DNA of 64,000 nt from Plantago ovata (Eukaryota > Streptophyta > Magnoliopsida > Lamiales > Plantaginaceae). Made by a program: the position numbers and the translations under genes. This document shows positions 34,301 through 45,506 of this stretch, one piece after another. Location: NCBI GenBank assembly GCA_028274465.1, contig CM051457.1:101245982-101309981 (forward strand). The letters are read 5' to 3'. The number at the start of each line of letters is the position of its first letter. The stretch's first letter is position 1. The notes beneath the pieces are model-generated. The model did not search any database, was not told the origin of the DNA, and saw only the letters and a list, made by a program, of their open reading frames with translations.

Positions 34301-36534
34301 AATCTATTGTCGTCGAAGGTGAAGCAGAAGCTCGCATAGAAGCCGAAGAACCAGAGTCGCCACCCAGAAGAACACGAAGCTTAAGAGATATATATGAAGC
34401 AACGGAAGCACAAGAAGAAGATGAGAATACAAATCTGATCTGCTTCTACATGGATGTTGATCCTATGAAATATGAAGAAGTCGCGCAAGAGAAGAAATGG
34501 AGAATTGCGATGGATGAAGAAATCAACTCCATTGAGAAGAATGATACTTGGTACTTGACGACGTTGTCAGAAGGCCGCAAAGCAATCGGTGTGAATGGGT
34601 GTACAAGACTAAGAAAAATGCCCAAGGAGAAGTCCATAGATACAAAGCGAGATTGGTGGCAAAAGGATACATTCAAAAAGAAGGAATTGACTACAGTGAA
34701 GTATTTGCTCCCGTAGCACGAATGGAAACAATCAGGTTGTTTATCTCGCTTGCTGCACAACACAACTGGAAAATTTATCAGCTGGATGTGAAGTCTGCAT
34801 TCTTGAACGGATTTCTTGAAGAAGAAATATATGTGGAGCAGCCCGAAGGCTATATTAAGGGAGTACAGGAGAACAAGGTGTATAGACTGAAGAAAGCACT
34901 ATATGGGCTCAAGCAAGCACCGCGCTCCTGGAATAAAAGGATTGATGAGTATTTTGTGAAGGATGGGTTTACGAAGTGTCCATACGAGCATGCGCTATAC
35001 ATGAAGAAAGACGGTGCAGGTAACGTGTTATATGTTTGCCTCTATGTCGATGATTTGATCTTTACAGGAAATAATGAAGCGATGTTCGAGAAGTTTAAGA
35101 AGAGCATGATCAAGGAGTTTGAGATGACTGATATCGGTTTGATGGGGCACTTTCTTGGAATCGAAGTGATGCAAAGCAAAGAAGGCATTTTCATCTCACA
35201 AAGTGCCTATGCCAGACAAATATTGGAGAAATTCAAGATGGCGTCATGCAATCCAGTAAACACTCCAGTCGCATGTGAACAAGAATTCAAGAAGTCCTAT
35301 GAGGAGGTGGATCCGACTTACTTCAAAAGTCTCGTGGGAAGTCTCAGGTATCTTACTTGCACTAGACCTGACATTCTTTATGTAGTAGGATTAATTAGTA
35401 GGTACATGGAGACTCCGTATCGGTCACATATAAATGTTGCAGAAAGGATCCTACGCTATATCAAAGGTACGTTAAATGACGGCATATTTTATTCTTCAAA
35501 TCAAAAGGTTAGGCTTGTTGGTTATTCGGATAGCGATTGGGGTAGAGATCTAGATGAAAGAAAGAGTACAACTGGTTATTGTTTTTATACTGGAGACGCC
35601 ACATTTACATGGTCATCCAAGAAGCAAGCCATTGTGACTTTATCGACATGTGAGGCAGAGTATGTCGCAACAAGCTCTACCATGTGTCAAGCGGTCTGGC
35701 TAAGAAATTTGCTAAGTTTTCTCGGATTCGCACAAGTCGAACCGACGGAGATAAACATTGGTAACAAGTCAGCAATCACATTGGCGAAGAATCTTGTATT
35801 TCATGAAAGGAGTAAGCACATTGACACACGCTACCACTTTATTCGGGAGCACGTCAGAAATCAAGAAGTGGAGTTAGTCTATTGCAGATCAGAAGATCAA
35901 ATAGCGGATATTTTCACGAAGCCATTGAAGCAAGATGTATTTAGAAGATTGAAGATGGCACTCGGGATGAGGACGTTAAAAAATTGAGCTTAAGGGAGGA
36001 TGTTGGAAGTTTAAGCTCAATTTGAAATAAATGAATCTAGAAGGGCCTAGTTGAAAGAGGAAAATAATAGAGGGACCAAGGTGCAATCATGAAATAAAAG
36101 TACTTGGAGAAATCTGGAAAAGCAAGGTCGGTTAATGACTAGAGAAGATAAAGGAAGAAGAATCCAGAATGTTGAAGAAATGAAAAGAGGAAAGCTAGTG
36201 GCTGAATATTAAAGAATGTTCTAGTATGGCGGCAGGGAAATGAGCTAAAGAATTATCTAGCTAGCTCTACAACCGACATAGTAGTAGTAGTATAAATATA
36301 TGAATGAGTGAGTGAAAAAAAATTAAAACTAAGAGAGTTACAAGCAGCAGCTTGAGAGTAAGTGAGACACAACAAGAGTGATAGATTAGAGCAGCAGCTC
36401 GTGAGTGAAAAAATAAGTGTGTGAGATTGTTGTTTCATAAATTGTTATACTTTCTTGTGTAAATAAAAGTGAAATTTTTCCGTTGCACCGAAATTATCGA
36501 TCCTGGTACTTGTAAGACGTTGAAACGTCCATCA
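31352..36534 (+). mobile_element. Ty1/copia element 1, nearly complete, young
   Basis: LTRs at 31,352-31,885 and 36,001-36,534, each 534 bp and differing at about nine positions by eye (roughly 98% identity). Target duplication ATATT at 31,347-31,351 and 36,535-36,539. The PBS-like TGGCATCGGAGC at 31,890 is a variant of the initiator Met-tRNA match. The polypurine tract (aagggagg) abuts the 3' LTR. Internal order gag, protease, integrase, RT, RNase H is that of Copia and of the Tnt1-94-like plant elements. It inserted into the LRR region of NLR relic E. The 5' LTR begins TA instead of TG. Confidence 0.95.
31951..35987 (+). pseudogene. Copia 1 gag-pol, one frameshift
   Basis: Polyprotein of the element. 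From ATG 31,951: Gag ([17 protein letters not shown]), an Arg/Gly-rich stretch, zinc knuckle [14 protein letters not shown] at about residue 303, and protease motif LDGGASNHM at about 361 (usual DSGAS, so the Ser after Asp is Gly). Next come GAG-pre-integrase ([12 protein letters not shown]) and integrase with [15 protein letters not shown] and AERKNR. The integrase lacks several residues between SLGG and [10 protein letters not shown] 1-base loss at about 34,594 (gtgaatgg where gtgaaatgg is expected) shifts the frame. RT then continues with KSAFLNG and YVDDLIF, and RNase H with SDSDWGRD, to the stop at 35,987. Not able to make Pol without recoding; otherwise well preserved. Confidence 0.9.
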
Positions 36535-36539
36535 ATATT

Positions 36540-37030
36540 GAGCATCAGTTATGGAAGTGACTTCCTTTCAGAATATTTAAAAGAAATATCATATTGCTTC
36601 ATCGATATACAGTAGCTCGTCTTTATAAACTGGAAGTGCTGTTATTGCTTCATCCAACCTGAGACACTTGTGCTTTGTTGGATCTGCTATTATTTTTGCG
36701 AAAGACATTTTGGATAAACGACAGAACCTGCATGGAGAAGATGATAATCTTGTGATTGAAGTTGTTTATTTGGGAACACTGGATGAGGAGGACAGGGGAT
36801 TGGATGATATTGCAACCAACCAGCAATTTTCAATTTCAAGTTTATAGGGTGAGTTTTAACAGACAAAGCAGTCAAGAATCTACAAGTGATGAATCTACAA
36901 AGTGATTGTGTACTTAAGAATCAACAAGTTCTTGCTGGGATAAGTAACTTGAATCTTAGTGATGAATTAGTCAAGAAGATCCCAGAGCTGAAAATATTTA
37001 ACATCAGAGTTGAAAAGATCCCTTGACATC
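36540..37030 (+). pseudogene. NLR E relic, LRR piece 2
   Basis: Plus-strand leucine-rich-repeat remains. Patches readable between stops include LRHLCFVGSAIIFAKDILD and DDNLVIEVVYLGTL. Near 36,870-37,010 (NLQSDCVLKNQQVLAGISN, then LSDELVKKIPELKIFNI) the same unit appears as at 31,240. Several stops and shifts. Continues the gene broken by the LINE and copia 1. Confidence 0.55.
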
Positions 37031-37700
37031 TCACATCAGTAAGACACACAATTGTATAATAAGAGCATAACAGGCATATCTTTTGAATTCTGCATAAGAA
37101 GCATATCTTTACAGGACCGAAAACACACAATTGTATTGTCACGGAGTAAATAAGTGAATACCAGGATCGTTGCTTAACATCCCTAGCAAGAGAACGGGTA
37201 GTAATTAACAAGGCATTTCTGTTACTTACCGGATGAAGCAGTCCCTGCGAAAATAGCCATAACATGAATCAGAGACAATAACTTTATTACACATGCTCTA
37301 ATGGAGTGACCTACCAACAACAACATTATAGGACGATAACACCACATGACCTATAACAAGCTTAGAGCAAAACCAAACTAATTGCAAGTTGGAATATATA
37401 TAAACACACAATTAACGCACAGTTGTTTACGCAACACATAAACACACATTTATAAGCGCAAATAGATATAAATCACAATTCAAATAAAGTACAGAAAAAG
37501 AAACATGTTCCAGCAAACGACATGAGCTAGCTAGCCAAGACACAAAAGTACAATGTTCATCTGAACCACCAGCTTAAAGACTTCAGTCTCCAGGACAAAG
37601 AATTAGTGCAAGAGGTTGACATTATGACATATGGGTTGCTTTATCAGAGTCATATATATTGGACTATTGGTGTAACAGTATCACTAATATTGATAGCTTT
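37031..37700. other. Intergenic, 3' side of the hAT-like gene
   Basis: No coding region seen; the downstream part (about 37,560-37,700) is likely 3' UTR of the hAT-like gene on the minus strand. No repeat recognised. Confidence 0.3.
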
Positions 37701-37708
37701 AGTCTCTT

Positions 37709-40228
37709 CTAGCTTGTGCCTCCTAGTTCTTCAACCAGCTGATCATCTTCCATAGCCTCCAAATCGTCCTCCAAATAATCTTGGTAGGTGTTGCGGTCCC
37801 AGTTCTTGTACCTCCTCTTCTGATCTTCTTCATACCTGGTCATGATTCTGTTGTTGTAGTGTACATAAAGAAGAGACTCAGCACGATCAGAATTAAGTTT
37901 ATTCCGTTTAGCATTCTCAATGAAACTATAAGAGCTCAACTCCCTCCCTGGAACAAAACTGTTGAAGCTCTGAGACAACACTTTAATGGCAAGGTTGTAA
38001 AGTTCAGGTTCAGCTACCCCATGCAGGTTCCACCATTCTAATGGACTCATATTCTTCCTGTCCTCGATAACTTCTTGTCTTCTAAAAGATCCTCTATCAC
38101 TAGTGAAGTCATTGAGTTTCCTTCGGATGGATGATGCATCCTGTGCAGTGGTGAGTTTGCTTAGGGCAGTTGAATAAACATCCTTCACAACTGGATCTGC
38201 ATGAGGTTTACTTCTTTTCGGTTTTCCAGGAACATTGGACAGCAACCATGCATCCGAATAATATTTAGGATTCAGCACATAAGAGAGTGTAACCAGAGGA
38301 AAATTTGATTTATTCCATCTTTTCATGACCAAATTTTCAACTTCTGAAATAATCATTTGATCTGCAGGCTGGCCCTGAATCAATCCCTCTTTGATGGATA
38401 CTACCATGTCCTCCATTCTTTGATAAACATCACCTATCTCAGCTGTATCCGAATAACAATACTGAATCATTTTTCCTATAGGCCTTGTGAAACGCAGCAC
38501 GAACTCCAGATGCCTCCAGAACTGTTCCTCCAGTATTATCTCTTTGGCTGTATCATGTGTCAACATGGCCTCTGAGATTCCTGATCTTATCGACTTCCAT
38601 ACAGAATCATCCAAAACAATACTAATCAGAGTCTCCTTTAAGTTGAACAGTCTTTCCATTACCACACAATGGTGGTCATACCTCGTATTTTCCAACAGGA
38701 GAACTTTCAATGAGTCCAATTTGCTCAAAATATTGACCATGAGACTGTGGTTTGTTATGAAATTACCTAGTTCTACCACCTTCGCATAGCATACCCTAAT
38801 AAACTTCATACATTCCTCTTCTGATTGTGTTATATCTTCCATCAAAAGGTTCAGTGTGTGGGGCACACATCTGGACCAAAAAACATGTGTCAACTTCTCC
38901 GTGATGATCTCTCCCAATGCTTGAAACCGTGAAGTGTTATCTGTCAATATTTTCATGACGTTGTACTTCCCCACAGCTTCAGCCTGTTTTAATAATGTTT
39001 CAGCAACGAATGCAATGCTCTTCTCCTCCCCACAAGTATCTGTGGCAGTTAGGAAAACAGGCCTAGCTGCACAGATGGCGAAGTGGTTGATTACAGGTTG
39101 CTTCTTGCTCCAGCCACTAGAGACAATGGAAACCCCATACTGGGACCAGTCTCGCTTTGAAATCAACAATTTATTATCCACCACAGTTTTCTCCTTGTCC
39201 AGCAATGTGGTCTTAAGTTTTTCAGAACTTGGAGCCTTGTACCCGGTCGGAGCTTCATTTATAGCTCTAACTGCTTCCTTCCAAACTGGAGACCTTGCCA
39301 CATCAATGGGAATTCCACAACTATAGAAAAGCCGAGCAATCGTTACGTCAACTTCATTTCTTTCGGATACCTTGCACTTATCCTTGACCCTAGTGACTGT
39401 TCGGCACTTTCCATAAGCGCTCTGCGAAGCAAGAGTTTCAGCCTGTTTCCTTTTACGCAAAGCCCCTCCAAACATATCCCTTGCATCATCTTCTTCTTTC
39501 CCAAACTCTTCTCTTTGGGCTGGTGTCAATTTTGAGCAGAGTATAATTCCTGGGGCCTTCTCTCCCTTTTTTACACCAATAAAGTGCGCTCGAATTCGGG
39601 TATAGGAACCTGTATAGGCATCCGATCTGCAACCAAAGTTGCATATCCATTTATTATCTCTTTTTCCCCCTACTCTTGTGACATACCTCCTCAACGGAGT
39701 AGTTCTGAAATCATCATCGAGTACTGCCCCAAGTTGTGCATCATCAGCCAACGGGGTAGTGCTGAAATCATCATTGAGTAGAGCCCCGGGTTGTGCACCA
39801 TTAGCCAATGGGGTGGTGATGGAATCATCATTCAGTGCTGCACCTGGTTGTGCACCATGAGCTAATGGAGTGGTGATCAAATCATCAGTCAGTACGGCCC
39901 CGGGTTGTTCAGCATCAGCCAATGGAGTGGTGCCGAAATCATCATTGAGTACAGCCTTGGGTTGTGCACCATCAGCCAATGGAGTGGTGCTAAAATCATC
40001 ATTCAGTACTGCCCCGGGTTGTGCACCATCAGCCAATGAAGTGGTGCTGAAATCATCATTCAGTACTGCCCCGGGTTGTGAACCATCAGCCAATGGAGTA
40101 GTGCTGAAATCATCATTCAGTACTGCCCCGGGTTGTGCACCATCAACGAATGGAGTGGTGCTGAAATCGTCATCCAATTCTGGAGGAACATATGTCATCA
40201 TAGCATTCAATAAATCCTCATCAGCCAT
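37709..40228 (-). CDS. hAT/DUF659 transposase-like protein with 19-residue repeats, probably domesticated
   Basis: Intact frame of 839 residues from ATG 40,228 (MADEDLLNAMM). A splice acceptor (ttgtttcag) just upstream suggests a 5' UTR intron. Residues about 18-169 are eight copies of a 19-residue repeat (LNDDFSTTPLADGAQPGAV type) plus a partial ninth. A BED-like zinc finger follows (CNFGC at ~196, then a His near 215 and a Cys near 231). Next is DUF659, with GIPIDVARSPVW, ILTDNTSRF and CVPHTLNLLMEDI, then a hAT C-terminal dimerisation region (SPLEWWNLHG, SESLLYVHYN-like) and an acidic tail. The first catalytic Asp of the family (SDGW) is Ser here (VSSGWS). With an open full-length frame and no terminal inverted repeats seen, this fits a host gene derived from a transposase; DNA-binding regulation is an inference only. 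Alternative: an immobile transposon copy. Confidence 0.8.
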   Translation of the reverse strand: MADEDLLNAMMTYVPPELDDDFSTTPFVDGAQPGAVLNDDFSTTPLADGSQPGAVLNDDFSTTSLADGAQPGAVLNDDFSTTPLADGAQPKAVLNDDFGTTPLADAEQPGAVLTDDLITTPLAHGAQPGAALNDDSITTPLANGAQPGALLNDDFSTTPLADDAQLGAVLDDDFRTTPLRRYVTRVGGKRDNKWICNFGCRSDAYTGSYTRIRAHFIGVKKGEKAPGIILCSKLTPAQREEFGKEEDDARDMFGGALRKRKQAETLASQSAYGKCRTVTRVKDKCKVSERNEVDVTIARLFYSCGIPIDVARSPVWKEAVRAINEAPTGYKAPSSEKLKTTLLDKEKTVVDNKLLISKRDWSQYGVSIVSSGWSKKQPVINHFAICAARPVFLTATDTCGEEKSIAFVAETLLKQAEAVGKYNVMKILTDNTSRFQALGEIITEKLTHVFWSRCVPHTLNLLMEDITQSEEECMKFIRVCYAKVVELGNFITNHSLMVNILSKLDSLKVLLLENTRYDHHCVVMERLFNLKETLISIVLDDSVWKSIRSGISEAMLTHDTAKEIILEEQFWRHLEFVLRFTRPIGKMIQYCYSDTAEIGDVYQRMEDMVVSIKEGLIQGQPADQMIISEVENLVMKRWNKSNFPLVTLSYVLNPKYYSDAWLLSNVPGKPKRSKPHADPVVKDVYSTALSKLTTAQDASSIRRKLNDFTSDRGSFRRQEVIEDRKNMSPLEWWNLHGVAEPELYNLAIKVLSQSFNSFVPGRELSSYSFIENAKRNKLNSDRAESLLYVHYNNRIMTRYEEDQKRRYKNWDRNTYQDYLEDDLEAMEDDQLVEELGGTS
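39650..40175 (-). repeat. 57-bp coding minisatellite
   Basis: Eight full 57-bp units and a partial one inside the hAT-like gene, each encoding 19 residues (core DDFSTTPLADGAQPGAV). Units differ by scattered substitutions, with no frame-breaking indel, so copy number changes stayed in multiples of three. Copies nearest the centre are most alike. Confidence 0.9.
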
Positions 40229-40239
40229 ACTTGAAAATC

Positions 40240-41970
<1,731 letters not shown>

Positions 41971-41972
41971 CA

Positions 41973-42058
41973 TCAAGATAAATGTAACAACACGACCACT
42001 AATGGGCCAAGACTCGGCCCATTGGACCGGTCGGCGAGGTTACTCATGATTGACGGAC
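41973..42058 (-). repeat. Diverged TRIM-like LTR fragment, copy 1
   Basis: Starts tgtaacaacacgaccactaa and contains cggcgaggttactcatgattgacgg, parallel to the LTR ends at 205 and 575 (tgtaacgacccgaccaat ... cgtggttactcctggacgg). A second copy lies 364 bp away. Only the terminal ~80 bases are recognisable. Confidence 0.5.
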
Positions 42059-42336
42059 TCACCTACTACTAGTATGATAATTTATTCATCTCTAATTTAG
42101 TGACGGCTAATTCGTTGACGATGGATTTTCATTGGAAAGACGGATAAATTATCCGTATTTATCCGTCGCATATTAGTGACAGTTCAATTATTTTTGTTTT
42201 CTAACATAATGCATAGAGACGGATGAATATCAATCCAGTATACTTATTTATTTATTTAATTACAGCAGCATTTGTTTTTTAAAATAAATCCGTCTGACAA
42301 ATTAAATTTACAATAATAAACTGAAATTATTTGAGA
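42059..42336. other. Spacer with short palindromes (acggataaatt)
   Basis: Lies between the two LTR-like fragments. Contains imperfect inverted repeats such as gacggataaattatccgt and tttatccgtc, suggesting a degraded MITE. No coding. Confidence 0.35.
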
Positions 42337-42420
42337 TCAAGATAAATGTAACAACATGGCCACTAATGGGCCGAGACTCGGCCCATTGAACAAACGAGGT
42401 TACTCATGATTGACCCACTA
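42337..42420 (-). repeat. Diverged TRIM-like LTR fragment, copy 2
   Basis: Direct repeat of 41,973-42,058, including the preceding word caagataaa (tgtaacaacatggccactaa, gaggttactcatgattga). The spacing of about 364 bp is close to the 370-bp period of the element at the window start. Confidence 0.5.
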
Positions 42421-42999
42421 TCCTCCAGTTGTTGGCAAAATGCTCTACTTTATTTTAATTCTATTAATGTATTTCTGTTGTCGTAATTTATTTCTACTAT
42501 GTGTGTTTGTATTATTGCATTATGTTTGATTTACTTCCATCATGTATTATTATGTTTGTAATCAGATATATTTAGTTTTATCATTTGTGTTCTACTTTGT
42601 ATTTTTGTTTTTGAAATGTATGGACTTCAATTTGTCAGCCTTTAGTCTATTCAATCAACATTTTTTTCTAGATCTATCACATGCTACTTCACTATACTCC
42701 ATTAAAATCCCAACTTTAGTGGCATTGTGTTCTCATTTCAACTATCAACTTTTGTCAGTGTGTAGTCAATTCAAGTATCATTACTTCCAAAAAAAACATA
42801 TCACATGTTTCCTTGCTCACACAAAACATCTCACATGGTTGCTTTTGTCCAGACAAGATTTATGTGGCTATGAATGGCTCAAATCCATCTCTATCTTTCT
42901 TTATATATGTGCATATGGTTGAGATCATTACCATACTTACACTCAAATCTTCTCCATCCCTTTTATTTCCTCACAAGTATTGTATCCTCAATCAAAATA

Positions 43000-44192
43000 A
43001 TGTCATCGTCCCAACATATATATCCTGGTTCTAATTCCAGTGATGGTTCTTCCGATCTCATCGAGCTAGATGAGTGGGAAGAACGAGTCGCACAACATAA
43101 TAAAACATTTGACCGCCTTATTGAGGATGTGTCCATGCGAATGTCATTACTACCTGTTCGGCATACAAACCACAATGTTAGAGCTAAAAGGCGACATATT
43201 GAGCGAATTCGTGAGGAAGGTCATCAAAACCTGTTCAAAATGTATTTCTCTGTCATTCTGGAACCAATGTACCACGGAGACATTTTCCGCCGTAGGTTTC
43301 GAATGAGAAAGCACGTGTTCGATTGTATAATGGAGAAACTCAGTTCCAACGAATATTTTCAGCAAAAGCGTGATGCCACTGGTCGACTAGGTATATCTTT
43401 GATTCAAAAATGTACTGCTGCAATAAGAGTTTTAGCATACGGAACATCACCAGACCTTCATGATGAGTGCCTGCGAATGGGCGAACAAGTGATAAGAAAA
43501 TCAGTTATGAAGTTTGCTGAAGGTGTAATTGCCAACTTCGGGACTTAATACCTCAGAAGTCCAACCGACGCGGACATGGCGCGACTTCTACATATTGGTG
43601 AATGTCGTGGGTTTCCAGGCATGATGGGAAGCATTGATTGCATGCACTGCGAATGGAAGAATTGTCCTACCAACTGGGCGGGGCAGTATCAAGGAAGAAG
43701 TGGGAATTTTACATTATTTTGGAAGTCGTTGCATCAAAAGACTTATGGATCTGGCATGCATTTTTTGGAACCCCAGGTACACAGAATGATATTAATGTGC
43801 TAGAAAAATCTCCTATTTTCGATGATATTTTATCAGGCCATTCGCCGAAAGTCAATTACACTGTTAACGGCCATGAAAGAAGTATGGGCTATTACCTCAC
43901 CGATGGCATCTATCCTAAATGGGCTTCCTTTGTCAAATCTATTAAAGCTCATATTATTCGTAAGCACAAGTTATTTGCTCAACATCAAGAGGTTGTTAGG
44001 AAAGATGTTGAGCGTGCTTTTGGTGTTCTTCAAGCTCGTTTCGCATTTATTAAACATCCATGTCTTCTATGGGATCGACATGCCATGGGGAAAATTATGA
44101 TCGCTTGCATCATCCTCCACAACATGATAGAAGAGGATGAGAGAGACACTTATCTAAACTATACCGATCCCACTGAATTTATCAAAGATTGA
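43000..44192 (+). pseudogene. PIF/Harbinger (HARBI1-like) nuclease, disrupted
   Basis: DDE transposase of the PIF/Harbinger superfamily, non-functional. ATG 43,000 (MSSSQHIYPG). The N-terminal half has RRRFRMRKHVFDCIME and IRVLAYGTSPD, and the TAA at 43,546-43,548 sits where relatives continue (NFGT*YLRSPTD). The catalytic core follows: MGSIDCMHCEWKNCP, GTPGTQNDINVL, YYLTDGIYPKWASF and RKDVERAFGVLQARF, carrying the D, D and E positions. A 1-base shift near 43,705 separates the first D from the rest. Ends IEEDERDTYLNY. The usual Myb-like partner ORF is not visible nearby, so this is an incomplete element. No clear terminal repeats were fixed. Confidence 0.85.
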
Positions 44193-44199
44193 CAAACAA

Positions 44200-45500
44200 G
44201 TATAGGGGTGAATCAAGATGAGGCTGAAGGAGACTATGTTGATCCCATTTTCAACTTCTCTATGGAACGAATTGCAAGCCTAGCCCAATATATGACTAAT
44301 AGGGACCAACTTTCGCAACAGAGAAGCTCACAAGGATCTTCAGCGCGACTTGATTGAACATATATGGGAAAAATTCAAAGATGAGGACTAAATGTGTAAT
44401 ATTTTTATTTTCCATCCTTCGCCAATGTTGTTTATTTTCCATTTTAAAGTATTGTAAGTTTTTAACGTATTAGTGAAGAAATAATTTACGTTTTTAACGT
44501 ATTCGTGAAGAAGTATTGTAATATTTGAATTTGTACTCTTTTTAATGTAATGATCAATTGATATTTATCTTTTTTTATTATTTTCCATTAATATAAATAC
44601 AATGTTTTTTTAATTATAGTTATTTATAATATTTAAATAATAATTATTATATTATAAAATAATAATAATAAAAAATGTTATATTAATTGGAAGATTGGGT
44701 GAATGGTGAGTGCTGATAAATGATGTTTTATTGTTGTGAGTGGGTTGGTTGGAAGATTGGGTATGTGTATGAGAGAGAAATTAATTTTTTAATTGGAAGA
44801 GTGGGTTGAATGGGTGAGTGTTGATATTTATGGTCTAATATAGGCATTTTATATGGGTGGAATGGAGGCAATTGTGATGACACATGCTGATGTCAGATTC
44901 CCAAAACTCAAATACCTCCTAATTCTCTAGTATTGGAATGGAAAAATTTGTGAATGATGAAATCCCTGGTTCAACTCAAAAGGATTGTGGTTGAACCAAT
45001 TCCCTCATTTTTTTCCCACCATTATTAAGAAGCAAACAAGGGAAATGGTAAAAGTCAATGAAGGCTTACATTCCCTCATGCAAGCAAACACTACCTAAAA
45101 GTGGTGTTTTCAAATGTTCCAATCAAATTTGATTTAGCCATGTTTAATCTTCAAAAATGTGCAATTAAAACTACAGCAAAGCTCAAAGATATACTCACCA
45201 GTCACCATAGACCGTTTTGATACTTGAACACTTAAAAACTTGGAACTTAAGAAATGGTCAAACCTGGTGAAGCAGATTCTAAAGCAACGTCTTGCAGATT
45301 CATTCGTACAATGTGTACATAAAACTGAACAAATCTGTAAACTAATCTCTGCCCTATTAATAACAATTATAACATAACACTATATAAACTATTTTTATCT
45401 TTGCCCCAAAAAAAAAAAAGTATGTAAACTAAACAAATTTACAAATTAACTGAACTTACGTAGATTCCAATTATCATGCAGACATGGACGCATTGCTCCT
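44200..45500. other. 3' part of Harbinger element, then NLR D 3' flank
   Basis: No further gene. 44,690-44,830 repeats the phrase attggaagattgggt several times. Around 45,085 the words caagcaaacactacctaa may be the 3' element end but no matching 5' inverted repeat was found. From about 45,120 sequence similar to 16,240-16,330 marks the NLR downstream flank. Confidence 0.35.
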
Positions 45501-45506
45501 TTCTCT

